From Symsagittifera roscoffensis (Eukaryota > Xenacoelomorpha > Acoela > Convolutidae), in assembly GCF_963678635.1 (NCBI RefSeq), contig NC_087066.1, forward strand, positions 3,286,485 through 3,348,484: a DNA stretch of 62,000 nucleotides, in the 5' to 3' direction. The notes beneath the pieces were generated by a model. It was not told the origin of the DNA, made no database searches, and saw only the letters and a program-made list of their open reading frames with translations. Below are positions 24,861 to 34,723 of this stretch, in pieces. A program made the translations under genes and the position numbers. The stretch's first letter is position 1. Each line of letters begins with the position of its first letter.

Positions 24861-25993
24861 TTGCCGATTATTAATGTCCATGTGACTAGTTCATCAAAAC
24901 AGCAGTCGGATGAAACTTCCGTAGTTCCACCGGAAAAGTTTCCCATTACCTTGCTTGAATTACCGGAGCTCTTCTACGCCGAAATTTTTGCAATCCCTAA
25001 TAGGCGGATAAAAAGTCGAATAGTATTGGTGAAGCCTAACAATCAAATAATTTAAATCAGATCCGTGACTTGGGCCCTCACTTTACAAAATATCTTGACA
25101 AGCTGCATACATCAAACAGAATACTTTTCTAAGACGACAAAAAAGTGATGCACACCACAATTGCGGGTAGCAATCGTGAATAGGCTCCACAAAGATCATT
25201 CGGACATGTAAAAAATGAAAAAAGTAGCCAGTAGTTACTTTTAGTGGCCTCACTTGAACTGACAAATCCAATTGATGGCGGCTAATTGTCGAGAGTGCAT
25301 ATAGTCTGTTAGGAATTTGAAATCAGTAACTCCCGAGGGGAATGGTAAAACCCTTGACGTTTTAGAAGAATCGAATCAGTAGAATTCTTGAGGCCGTTAC
25401 CGGCGGTTTGGGGAGCCAATAATTACTTACTTATCTGTGTGGATCGATACTCTAAGTTTCCTTCAACTCAAATTACTAGAAAAACAACTGTTGGGGTCAT
25501 TATGGAAGCTGCGGAAATCTGTACGGCGTTACGCGCTATACCACAGTTAATTCCAAAAGCTCACTACCCAGCCAACGGGCTCAGATGGTCGACGACCTCT
25601 CAATCCTGAGGATCCATGAAAAGCAGCAGCACTGAAACAATCGAGAATGACTCCTCAAAAAGTGCCGAAACTAGGGACAAGAATATGGACAATGAGGTAT
25701 TAAAGTTTGGATCAGTGGAAAACACGATTGTCAATGATAGCTCCTCAGATGGGTTGATGTCTCTGGAAAGTCCAGTAGGTAATTCAGTTAGGTACACCAA
25801 TTTCGAGACAAATTGTCAAAGCGATGCGTAGCATCCGAGCGTCCCAAAGCACCCGCGAGTTGACCGATAGTAACAGACGACTTAGATTTTGCAAACGAGT
25901 TATCGGCATTTAGTATGACTGAGGAAGATCAGTCTAGTGGAGCTTCAAAGCCTGTAACCACTCATCATTTAAAATCTCTAATCTTACCTCGAT
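24861..25993 (+). pseudogene. decayed Ty3/Gypsy integrase and C-terminal region, copy 2
   Basis: Integrase joins the cDNA to the host genome. A degraded HHCC zinc-binding region is readable at about 25165-25300 (an H-x-D-H-FGHVK-like stretch, then C-x-x-C). The catalytic core starts with ICVDRYSKFP near 25434, holding the first catalytic Asp, and a degraded SDNGPQ-like segment near 25568. A Ser/Glu/Asp-rich tail follows (25616-25831). The last catalytic Glu region is not recognisable. Only this copy carries integrase. Confidence 0.75.
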
Positions 25994-26006
25994 AGGGGGA
26001 AAAAAA
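25994..26006 (+). other. polypurine tract
   Basis: AGGGGGAAAAAAA immediately precedes TGAGAG, as expected for plus-strand priming just upstream of a 3' LTR starting with TG. Confidence 0.65.
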
Positions 26007-26312
26007 TGAGAGGTTAGCGACAAACTCTTGATAAAATAAAACTATTTCTGTTAATGAAGCAGTAAAATTGATTATTCTACATTTCCAATTAATGTAAGAG
26101 GGAGTGTAGTTAGGTATATTATGTATTTTTTCAATATCACGTATGATGTTTTACTTTGTTAGATTATGGTATCAAGGTCAACTGTATAGAGGTGATAAAC
26201 CATGCGTGTTGCCAATGGTGCTGGTGTTCGAAAAGAATTTAAGCTGTTCTTTTACGCTTTCTTTTCTGGCCAACAGACATTTACGTACCTTCAATGAGTA
26301 CACTTCTATACT
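26007..26312 (+). mobile_element. candidate 3' LTR (about 306 bp)
   Basis: Starts TGAGAGGTTAGC right after the polypurine tract. Its last 60 bp or so (GGCCAACAGACATTTACGTA, then CCTTCAATGAGTACACTTCT) match the ends of LTR-like copies 1-3 (GGACCAACAGACTGTTACAT, CCTTCAATGAGCACAATTCT). The upstream 240 bp do not obviously match those copies, so either the LTRs have diverged or the upstream copies carry inserted DNA. Confidence 0.45.
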
Positions 26313-26784
26313 GTGAATGTAGTTTTGTGAATATGGCGAAGAGGGCTGCAAAATTCTGTTCAAGAAAGCCAAAAAATACACGAGATTTAATATGGCTGAA
26401 TATTTAGATTATCCAGAAGTGCCAAAAAGCTTCGAAAACTGCATTTTAACATCAAGAAAGTGTCTGAATCTTTGGTCCTAACAAATAATGCACAACATTA
26501 GTCACTAGTTCTAAAGGTTTCAATTTTTTAATGGCAAACGATCTATTCAGTTTAGATTTGAATAAACAAAGAATTCTCATCTTCCAACAAAAAAAAACAA
26601 AAAAAAATTGATTTTCTTTAGAATTCAAGCTTGTATAAATCCTGGTCAGTGAAATGAGCAAGAAGACAGCATTTTAATGAATGACTGAAAAATATATAAT
26701 TTTTTTAGCGAGAGTCGATTTGAGTGCCAACTTAATGCTTTTTGACAATTGCTAGGAAAAAATGAAAAACCTTTTTGGGGTTTA

Positions 26785-27284
26785 ATCGAGTTCTTCAATC
26801 TGTATGCTGTTTTGTTTTCTTTCCTGTGTAATATGAGGTTGCTGATTAAGCTGGATGTCCTTCTTTTCATCTATCACGTAAACATTTACAAGAATGGTAA
26901 GATTGGTTGAAATTCTATGATAGATATTATTATGAGGTAACATTGTCTTAATCTTAATGTGTTCAGATGAACCTAAAAGTGACAAGTCATTGCAGGTTTT
27001 GCGATTTCTTTACCAGCAAAGAAGTTATCTTTAAACTCAAGCTGCTCAATATACAAATCTTTTTGTGAAACTTAAAGTTTACCCTGATGATTGACTGTGG
27101 TCAACCCTAAATGACTCATTTTGTCAACCCTTGTCAAATTATATGCCAACCCTTGACGACTGTAAATACTATCAATATGTCTGCCACTTATGTAGTTTAA
27201 TGCATTCTGATAAATTTCCAACCAATGAAACCAGATAAAGTTCTTATTTGATTCCAAAAATATAATCATTACCAGCTGATGCAA
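26785..27284 (-). pseudogene. degraded coding remnant, unrecognised
   Basis: Two minus-strand open stretches (27284-27072, then 26985-26782 in another frame) have amino-acid composition typical of real protein, with mixed hydrophobic and charged residues and segments such as LVNVYVIDEKKDIQL. They are separated by stops and a frame change. They look like pieces of one broken gene, possibly transposon-derived. I cannot name the family. The remnant overlaps, in antisense, the proposed first exon at 26833-26896, and the two readings compete. Confidence 0.35.
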
Positions 27285-27607
27285 ATTACTTAGCCATAAA
27301 TCATATATGCTTACGTGACTTCATTTTAGCTGAAGAAAAATTGACTCAAGCGACAAATTCGAGCACAGAGCCTTCAACCAAGAGCAGCCATGTCCCCGAA
27401 AATCCAATCGAGGCGAATTCAACTCAACCTGAAACGACTCAGGCAGAATTAGAAAATACTTCCGAAGTTGATGGCTCTGAAAGCAACCTAGAAACATCAA
27501 CTGCTGAAAAGAAAACTAGCACGAAAGACACGCTTAGTTCCTGTGGCGAAGACATTATAGGAGTCTTGAGTCTAGTCTTACCAATTATTCTCAGCTTCTA
27601 TCTCTAG
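26833..27607 (+). CDS. possible GPI-anchored Ser/Thr/Glu-rich surface protein, two exons
   Basis: The last exon (27330-27607) is the firm part. An acceptor TTCATTTTAG precedes an open frame of about 90 codons rich in Ser, Thr, Glu and Asn, with several N-x-[ST] sites. It ends in a small-residue segment (SSCGED) and a hydrophobic tail of about 18 residues that stops at TAG without a cytoplasmic domain, the usual form of a GPI-attachment signal. The exon begins in phase 1. A candidate first exon (26833-26896) starts MRLLIKLDVLLFIY and ends at G|GTAAGA, also in phase 1, giving about 113 residues. That exon is uncertain: its hydrophobic stretch contains Lys and Asp, and the opposite strand also looks coding. 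Intron 433 nt. Confidence 0.45.
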
Positions 27608-27865
27608 CTTAACATCTATGCTGTTTTTTTTTTTTCATTTAAAATTTTTTATCTGTTTGATAAAAAAAATTGAAAGTAATTTTTTGAAAGAAGCTTTTAT
27701 TACATAGTGCACTAAAGCTTAGATCATTTAAAACAGGCGAACATAGACGACATTTATTGGCTCTGCAAAAGGCGACCCTAGTAATTTGTTCAACATTAGT
27801 TATTTTATACCTTTAACAAAAATTTTTTGAAGCTTCAGTTAGAATGTTCTTAGCACAAATCATCT

Positions 27866-28926
27866 GAAAAAAAAGCGCAAAAAAACACTCATTCAGACTT
27901 GCTTTTTCCGAACTCTATAGACACATGATATGAATGACCTAGAGGCTTCTCTTGCAAGAACTTCAAGGCAAACGACACACACCTGAACAAAATTCTTCCC
28001 AGTTATTTGTTGTTCTAGAGTCCCTCAACAAATGGGTTTTGACCATTGTAGTAATTTTGCAGATTTTGCGGTCATTTAAACAATACTTTTGGTCTTTTTA
28101 GCTAGCTTTTGCATGCACCATTTGATTATAAAATCTGTCATTATATTTTTTATCAATCGATTTCCAAAATTGTCATTGGGTTCCGCAGTTTGTTTTTGAA
28201 AGCGAAACAAGACTGCTCGTATCAGGGCGAAGCCCTGAATGTTCCGACTGCCTTTTAAGGTTTATGGAGCAGCAGTAATAACTTTAAAAAATTAAATGAT
28301 ATAAAATAAAATGAAATTTTTTTTCTTCTAAAATTTGAAATTTTTAAAGAAAATTATCCCCCCACACGCCATTTTTAAAGTATAAAAAGATAAATTTCGT
28401 TCCTTGTAACAAATCATTTATGGCAAATAAGCTTCGTTCAACCAATTTGGAACGATTTATAACGGGTTTTATCTCCGCTTACGCGTTAATAGCGCGAATT
28501 GTATCGCGCGTTAATTGTCCCAAATTTGTCAAAATTGCAATCTTTAAACCCTCATAACTTTACGAAAAATGATCGCAGGTGAAGTATCTTTTCAAATTTA
28601 AGCTCAGTACAACAATACCTTTTGAATGATATAAAAAAATTCCGTCAAAAATGGCTAGTTAAAAAGTCGAAATTTGTCCGAAGAAAAAAAAATCCACCCC
28701 GAACACAAATATTCCGTTACTTTCGTATCGAAAGTCGGAAAAAAAACACTGCTGAACTGCAAAATCCACTGGAAAATCCAAGAATGCAGTGAATTATAAT
28801 GGGATTCGCTTAAATACAAAACAAATTTTTGACTGGAATCCAAAACAAGCATGGTTAAGCGTTTGTCTCTCAATTCCAATTTGTATCTGGATCACAGATT
28901 CTCGCTACTTCAAATCAGCATAAAGT
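27866..28926. repeat. duplicated segment, unit A (with RC1 insertion)
   Basis: Non-coding sequence 27866-28204 plus 28745-28926 matches unit B (30575-31118) with many scattered differences. Landmarks in both are GACACATGATA-GAATGAC, GTTCTAGA-TCCC-CAACA and CACTGCTGAA-TGCA. Unit A carries an RC1 element at 28205-28744 where unit B has none. After 28926 the similarity continues into 28927-29035, which matches unit B beyond its own RC1 insertion (31599-31735). Confidence 0.8.
28205..28744 (-). mobile_element. RC1 element, full copy 1
   Basis: A full-length copy in minus orientation: AACAAGACTGCTCGTATCAG at its left (the element's 3' end), hairpin CAGGGCGAAGCCCTG, and at its right TTTCGTATCGAAAGTCGGAA (the 5' end). 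It sits in duplicated unit A; the equivalent place in unit B is empty. Confidence 0.85.
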
Positions 28927-29448
28927 TAGTCATTTTTTTTTCATTGCCTCGTTGGATATCAATGCGAAAAGCGATTGAGATGGAACAAAACGACGATGAC
29001 AAGGTATCTAAGCCTGGTGTATTATTGAAGCAGCCTGAAAAAATTTGCTTTCCTTTTGGTTACGGATTTAAATTAAAAACTGTAGTTAACTGTTGTTAAT
29101 TGAAATCAACCAAAATTTAACCAATACTTCTAAGCATTGGTTTTATCAATGTTTTTTTTTGACGAAAAGCGGTATTAATAATTTGTTTTATATAGGTTAT
29201 TTCACAGCTTTAAAAACAAATTTTGAAGCTTGAGTTAGAAATTTTTAGAAATAAAAAAGTTTTAAAGGCGTTTTTTACAAATAAGTTTCAGATAGTAACG
29301 AGTGATTTGTTATATCAAAACTTTATCAAAGCTTCCAAGAAGTTTGCTTATAATTTTGTGAATTTCAGACCTTTTTACAGCATTTACAGCAGCAAATGTG
29401 GCAAAAAAACGCTTTTTATTTGTTCTACAAAAAGCGGTACTAGTAATT
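28927..29448. other. non-coding stretch with partial duplicate
   Basis: No supportable gene; open frames at 28851-29099 and 29223-29531 show no domain, and the first is not conserved in the duplicate. The stretch 29165-29250 resembles 27785-27850 (TTATTTTATA then GAAGCTT-AGTTAGAA), and 29421-29450 resembles 27763-27790, showing that short pieces of this locus have been copied more than twice. Confidence 0.5.
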
Positions 29449-29983
29449 GTTCCGACTTTCGATACGAAAGTGACGGAATATTTGTGCTCGGGGTGGGTTT
29501 TTTTTTCTTCAGACAAATTTTGACTTTTTAACTAGCGGACGGAATTTTTGACGGAATTTTTTAATATCTTTTGAAAGGTATTGTTGTCCTGAGCTCAAGT
29601 TTGAAAAGATATTTTACCTGTGATCATTTTTCGTAAAGTAACGGGTGTTTAAAGATTGCCATTTTGGCCAATTTGGGACAATTAATGCGCGAAATTTTTC
29701 GCGCTATTAACGCGTAAGCGGAGAGTTAATCCGCCTTAGAAATCGTTCCAAATTGGTTGAAAGAAGCTTATTTGCCATAATTGAATCGTTACAAGGAGCA
29801 ATATATATCATTTTGTACTTTATATGGCGTGTGGGGGAATGATTTTCATAAAAAATTTCAAATTTTAGAAAAAAGATTTCATTTCGTTTTATTTCATTTA
29901 ATTTTTTAATGTTATTACTGCTCCATAAACCTTAAAAGGCAGTCGGAACATTCAGGGCTTCGCCCTGATACGAGCAGTCTTGT
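29449..29983 (+). mobile_element. RC1 element, full copy 2 (reference copy)
   Basis: About 535 bp. The 5' end GTTCCGACTTTCGATACGAA carries a hairpin ACTTTCG-ATA-CGAAAGT. The 3' end reads AGTCGGAAC, then hairpin CAGGGCTTCGCCCTG, then ATACGAGCAGTCTTG. AGTCGGAAC is the reverse complement of the 5'-terminal GTTCCGACT but lies about 33 nt inside the 3' terminus, so the inverted repeats are asymmetric. T flanks both sides and no target duplication is seen. These traits are described for Helitron2/Helentron elements and their non-autonomous HINE derivatives. No coding capacity. Confidence 0.8.
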
Positions 29984-30506
29984 TGTTCAGACTTTCGATA
30001 CGAAAGTAACGGAATATTTGTGCTCGGGGTGGGTTTTTTTTCTTCAGACAAATTTCGACTTTTCAACTAGCCCTATTTGACGGAATTTTTTTTATCATTC
30101 GAAAGGTATTGTTTTCCTGAGCTTGAATTTGAAAAGAAATTTTACCTGTGATCAATTTTCGTAAAGTTATGGGGGTTTAAACATTGCCATTTTGGCCAAT
30201 TTGGGACAATTAACGAGCGATAAATTTCGCGCTATTAACGCGCGAGCGATATTTAATCCGTCTTAGAAATCGTTCCAAATTGGTTCAAGGAAGCTTATAT
30301 GCCTAATTGATTTTTTAATAGGCGCAAAATCTATCACGTTGTACTTAATATGACGTGTGGGGGGATGTTTTTACATAAAATCTCAAATTTTTTTGAAAAT
30401 TGTTTTTTTTTTGTTACATTGAAATTTTTCATCTTATTAATGCTCCATAGACCTTAAAAGGTAGTCGGAACTTTCAGGGATTCGCCCTGATACGAGCACT
30501 TTTGTT
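29984..30506 (+). mobile_element. RC1 element, copy 3, head-to-tail with copy 2
   Basis: Follows copy 2 directly; the junction reads CAGTCTTGTT|GTTCAGACTT. It ends with a slightly altered hairpin CAGGGATTCGCCCTG and CGAGCACTTTTGTT. Interior similar to copy 2. Confidence 0.85.
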
Positions 30507-30574
30507 TGTTTTAGATAGGATGTTTTATAGTTTCGATAACAAAGTTTTTCCTTTGCGAAAAGCATAAAACATTT

Positions 30575-31118
30575 TAAAAAAGGCGCAAAGCGTCGTTTTA
30601 CTTGCAAACACTCATCCAAACTCATTGGACACATGATAAGAATGACTTAGATGTTTCTGTTGCTTAAACTCAAATACAAACAGCACTTGAAAAAAATCCT
30701 TCCAAGTTTTTTAGTTCTAGAATCCCCCAACAGACAAAATTTGACCCTTGAAGAAATTTTGTAGAATTGCAGAAATATTGCAGTCATTAAGACATTCATT
30801 TCACTCTTTTTTCTCTGGTTTTTGCAAGCACCATATTATTATGTAACCTGTCACTATATATTTTTGACGCTCGATTACCAATATTGTCATTGGTTTCCGC
30901 AACTTGATTTTAAAACGAAAAATTAAGCACTGCTGAATTGCAGAAGTCGCTGAAAAATTCTGGAATGCATTGACTTTTAATGGAAGGCGCCTTAATTACA
31001 AATCACTGGAATCCAAAACAAGCATGGTTAAGCTTTTTTCTCCCAATTCCGAATTGTCTCAGCTACTTTATCAAAGATTCTTACTCGCTGCTTTAAATCA
31101 GTATAGTAATTAGCAATT
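30575..31118. repeat. duplicated segment, unit B
   Basis: Counterpart of unit A (27866-28926). At the place where unit A carries RC1 copy 1, unit B reads straight through (about 30910-30930, AAACGAAAAATTAAGCACTG), so it is an empty site. Unit B in turn carries RC1 copy 4 at 31119 where unit A is empty (about 28925). Confidence 0.8.
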
Positions 31119-31598
31119 GTTCAGACTTTCGATACGAAAGCAACGGATTATTTGTTCTCGGGGTGGTTTTTTTTTCTTCAGAAAAAAAATTTCGACTTTT
31201 TACCTAGCCTTTTTTGATGGAATTTTTAAATACCATTCGAAAGCTACTGTTGCACTGAGCTTAAATTTTACATTTTAACTTTTTATTTTAATTTTTTTAA
31301 CTTTAAATTTTTAGCTAAAAAGATTTTTTAACGCGTAAGCGGAGATTTAATCCGTCTTAAAATCGTTTCAAATTGTTTGAAAGAAGCTTATTTGTCAAAA
31401 TTGATTTGTTACGAGGAGCGAAACCTATCCTGTCTTATATGGCGTGTGGGGGGATGATTTTCATGAAAAATTTCACACTTTAGAAAACAATTTCATTTTA
31501 TTTTATTTTACTTAATTTTTTTAACGTTATTACGCTCCACAAGTCTTAAAGTGCAGTCGGAACATTCAGGGCTTCGCCCTGATAAGAGTAGTCTTGTT
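31119..31598 (+). mobile_element. RC1 element, copy 4
   Basis: Starts GTTCAGACTTTCGATACGAA and ends CAGGGCTTCGCCCTG followed by ATAAGAGTAGTCTTGTT. The interior has lost about 50 bp and contains a TTTTAACTTT-rich patch. Unit A lacks it at the equivalent position. Confidence 0.85.
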
Positions 31599-32059
31599 TC
31601 TATTTCGATTGCATCGTTCGACATTCAATGGGAAAAAATTCCACTTGTTAGCGCAAGTATAATGGACCAAAGCCACATTGTCAATCTAAAACGTTGGCAA
31701 AGTACCTAAGCTTGGTGTCCTAATGAAGCAGCCTTGAAATGTTAAGCAATTGGATTAGACCGCTTTTGTGCTTTTCCAAGTTGAGCCGAATAAACCCATG
31801 AAAAAAAATTAGTTAATAGGGCTGTACTATGTGTTAATAAATCAATTTTGAGTTCCACAACAGCAAGTTGTTTGTTATTCGCATAGCAGAAAACTAATCC
31901 TAAAGGTAGCATAGCAGAAAACTTTTTCCATTGTCATTTGCTTGCCAAACTAGGGAAAAGACAAAACTGGAGGTTAAATCTCTAATCGGCTCCCTGCGAA
32001 AAATTTCATTTTTACCGGGACGACGAATTACTCTTTGAAAATCTTACGATTGCTTTAAT
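31599..32059. other. non-coding stretch
   Basis: Continues the unit B duplicate to about 31735 (CTAAGCTTGGTGTCCTAATG against CTAAGCCTGGTGTATTATTG in unit A). After that I see only a short direct repeat, GCATAGCAGAAAACT, at about 31880 and 31911. Confidence 0.45.
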
Positions 32060-32104
32060 TTAGCTACATCAAAGCCCAGCGTGCCTCGCACGCCGGATGA
32101 CTAG
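32060..32104 (+). mobile_element. possible canonical Helitron 3' terminus
   Basis: GCGTGC-CTC-GCACGC (32079-32093) forms a 6-bp GC hairpin, followed by 7 nt and CTAG (32101-32104). A hairpin about 10 nt before a CTRR end is the signature of Helitron 3' ends. The next base is A rather than the usual T, and no matching TC start was identified, so this is a possible terminus only. Confidence 0.4.
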
Positions 32105-32869
32105 ATTTAATTTTTGATCCGAAACAAAAAAATTCTCTTTTTTTAAAAAAAATTTTCCCTAGTCGGAAGGCTCAAATTTCCATTAACGAGAAAAAAAACT
32201 CTTTTTTCTATGTAGTTCATTAAAATAATTTCATTTTTATATGAAGATACACTGATATTTTCTGAAGTAGGAAAATTAAATGCATGCGGTCTTCAGTAGG
32301 ATTACTAGTTTGTTTCCTTGATTACCATGAGTGACAATTTAGGGTTGCTCATTACAGTCTTATAACGTTCATTTTTTCTATTTGTTTTCCGATTCAAATG
32401 ACTTCATATCCTTACAATTTCTTTCTCTCTGCTTGTCTTGATGCCATTAGCTGTGTTATAACTAGCACAGAGAGTGCAAAAGTGGTAATGCAGCTGACCA
32501 AAACGCCATGAGGAGTCAGGCCGAGGCCTTACTCTCCGCGTTTTTATTTTGATCGATTTGAAAAATTATTTTTCGTTTGATTAGGAGACGAGAAACTTCT
32601 TTCAATTGAATGAATGCTTAAATTATCACACTGCATGAGAATTAGAACAGTCAACTTTTTAATTTACTTTAAATTTAAATTTAATTTATGTTGATAAATT
32701 TCGTGAGAACTAGAACTGTAAATTGTCATTTTTTTTATTAAACGGATACAGAAACTTTAAAATAGTTGGCTTTTCAATAGAACAGATTCTGCACTTTCAA
32801 CCTGTGGTTTTCCCAAAAAATCGCATAATGAGCAGAAACATATAAAGAAACTTCATGTTTTGACTTAGT
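32105..32869. other. AT-rich non-coding stretch
   Basis: No gene can be supported and no repeat is recognised. Confidence 0.4.
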
Positions 32870-33050
32870 CTTTCGACCAACTCTACTTTATGTTTCGACC
32901 GACTCAATTTTATGATCGACCGACTCAATTTTATGTTTCGACTTTGAGTTTGACAATAGGGCATTGTCGACTATGGTTTTTGGGCCTCGGTCGAAAAATA
33001 AGTCGCAAACTTCGACCCGGCTGTCACGTAGAGTTCTCGACAGAAGTTTG
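32870..33050. repeat. TCGACC-type degenerate repeat
   Basis: Several imperfect units of the form TTTCGACCGACTCAATTTTA. The TCGACC core and spacing link it to the repeats inside the element at 8244-8877 and to the 30-bp minisatellite at 45551-48660. Confidence 0.55.
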
Positions 33051-33113
33051 TACGAACGTTGAAATGGAGCCCTACTAAAATAGACTGAATGGCAAAACAA
33101 ATAGCTTAGGACA

Positions 33114-33363
33114 ATGAAAAGAGGGAATGAATCGCGTTTAGATATTCCAGCAAAAGCAGTCTGGATTCGGAGGTTCGATAAAGCATTCTTTGTGGTAAGA
33201 CTTTTCAAGCGTTGTCAAAATGAATCTAAAGCCTCTACCCTCTGTTTTCAAAACTATGAGCTTGAAAAAGGAGATTCTACGAATAGCACATACGAGATGT
33301 GGAGCGTGGCCCTTTCACCATTCTTGGGTTGTGTCGTACTGCTTGCGGTCATTTTCTATTAAA
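33114..33363 (+). CDS. C-terminal exon of a possible GPI-anchored protein (partial)
   Basis: An open frame whose final part is the convincing portion: a polar segment with an N-x-[ST] site (DSTNSTYE), then a hydrophobic tail of about 20 residues (WSVALSPFLGCVVLLAVIFY) ending directly in TAA. This is the form of a GPI-attachment signal or a C-terminal membrane anchor, as in the exon at 27330-27607. The upstream exon boundary is not clear; an AG at 33259-33260 could be the acceptor, leaving about 34 codons in this exon, and no signal-sequence exon was identified. The last 110 bp are copied in inverted orientation at 38395-38504. Confidence 0.4.
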
Positions 33364-33725
33364 GGCTGGTTTCAATAATTGGTAGAAAAAGAACAAATTT
33401 TAGTCCTACAGCTGCTTTTTTGTTCCGACTTTCGAAGAATACGGAATATTTATGCTCGAATATGTTTTTTATATTCAGTCAATTTTCACCGATCGAAATA
33501 ACAATTTCCAACAAAATGTTTTAAACCCAATTGAAGATAGTGACTTCTTGGGTTCAAATGTAAAATGATATTTCACCCCAGATTATTTTTTGTAAAGTTC
33601 TGGGGGTTTGAAAGTTGCCAAATTTTCCATGTTCTGGACTAAATAACGCTCGCTTTGAACAGTTTTTTAAATGCTTAGAAGGTAACGCGAATTATTTGTG
33701 CCTGGCGAATTATATCCCGCACAAC
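33254..33725 (+). repeat. large inverted duplication, left arm part 1
   Basis: Nearly identical, by eye with only a handful of mismatches, to the reverse complement of 38035-38504. It includes the last exon at 33260-33363 and the first 300 bp of a divergent RC1 copy. It ends at GCACAAC, after which the left arm has 1447 bp (33726-35172) that are absent from the right arm. Confidence 0.9.
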
Positions 33726-33868
33726 AAAATTGTTCCAAATTGAATCGAGGCTAGCTAATTGGTCGTATTAATTAGGTTTTCAATATTTTCTCTTCCCAAA
33801 AACTATTCGATATGAATTAAGGACAGTCGGAACATTCAAGGCTTTGTCCTGATATATGAGCAGTCTTG
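33422..33868 (+). mobile_element. RC1-related element, divergent subfamily
   Basis: Starts GTTCCGACTTTCGAAGAATA and ends CAGTCGGAACATTCAAGGC, TTTGTCCTGATATATGAGCA, GTCTTG. The ends are those of RC1 but the interior differs strongly. Its first 300 bp are also present in the right arm of the inverted duplication. Confidence 0.7.
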
Positions 33869-33989
33869 TATGGTTAAATTATAGCATCGTCTTTGGTTTG
33901 CTTTGCTCAATATAGCTATCATCGGTGCGTTTGCGGCGCTTTCCTTTTGTATTGAAAATTTGGCTTAATTGCGTGGAGCGGAACCGCGC

Positions 33990-34195
33990 TATTCATGCTG
34001 AATGTCCCACGTTTCGTCCCACATACATTCCGCCTCTCTTAAATGTAGTGGAACGTTTCACCCCTAACTTATTACACAGTTAATTAACCACCGCTTTCTT
34101 AATGTACAATTTGAGGGGCGAAGTGTGTGAGGTACGAAATGCACCAGTAATTTTATGAGGGGCGAAACGTATGAATACCATTCATGCTATACCGA
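33990..34195. repeat. short inverted-repeat segment
   Basis: CACGTTTCGTCCCACAT near 34009 faces ATGAGGGGCGAAACGT near 34155 in inverted, imperfect orientation. It may be a small MITE or chance; no target duplication was seen. Confidence 0.3.
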
Positions 34196-34262
34196 CTGAA
34201 TTCTTATAAATACCTCGTCCAACTCCTCTGCAATTTTTATAACCTCGATGCTTCCCCGCACT

Positions 34263-34689
34263 GAAATTTCATGGATAATAATCGATTATATTGGATTTTC
34301 TTTGTCAGTCTCTACAAAATAACAAAAATAATCGATCATAATCGAATGAAAATGGATTATAATGATAGTAATTTTTAAGCAATAAAATCCCAATATAATC
34401 GATTATAATCGATTATAACCGAATATTTTGAAAAATTTTTATCAAAAGAAAAATAATCCATTTTAACCGATTATAATGGATTTTAATCTTTTTATTCAAA
34501 TCTTTTTGTGTGTTTTGTTCATTTTCTCATAATTTTGTTGAACTTAAGTTAGTTATTTTGTTCTCTTGCTTAATTTTATTCTTTTCCTTTTTTATTCAAG
34601 TTATGAAAAATTACAAAAAGTTACCTATAGATCCCATGTCAACCCCCCCCCCCCACGCTTACCCGTACTACAGTTGGATGTGCCCTAAC

Positions 34690-34723
<34 letters not shown>

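Noticed and set aside
28851-29099. Open frame of 82 codons in duplicated unit A
   Set aside because: The duplicate in unit B has stops and an inserted segment at the same place, so the frame is not conserved.
32888-33208. 106-codon minus-strand frame
   Set aside because: It runs across the TCGACC repeat and opposite the better supported exon at 33114-33363; its repeated KIESV ending comes from the repeat.
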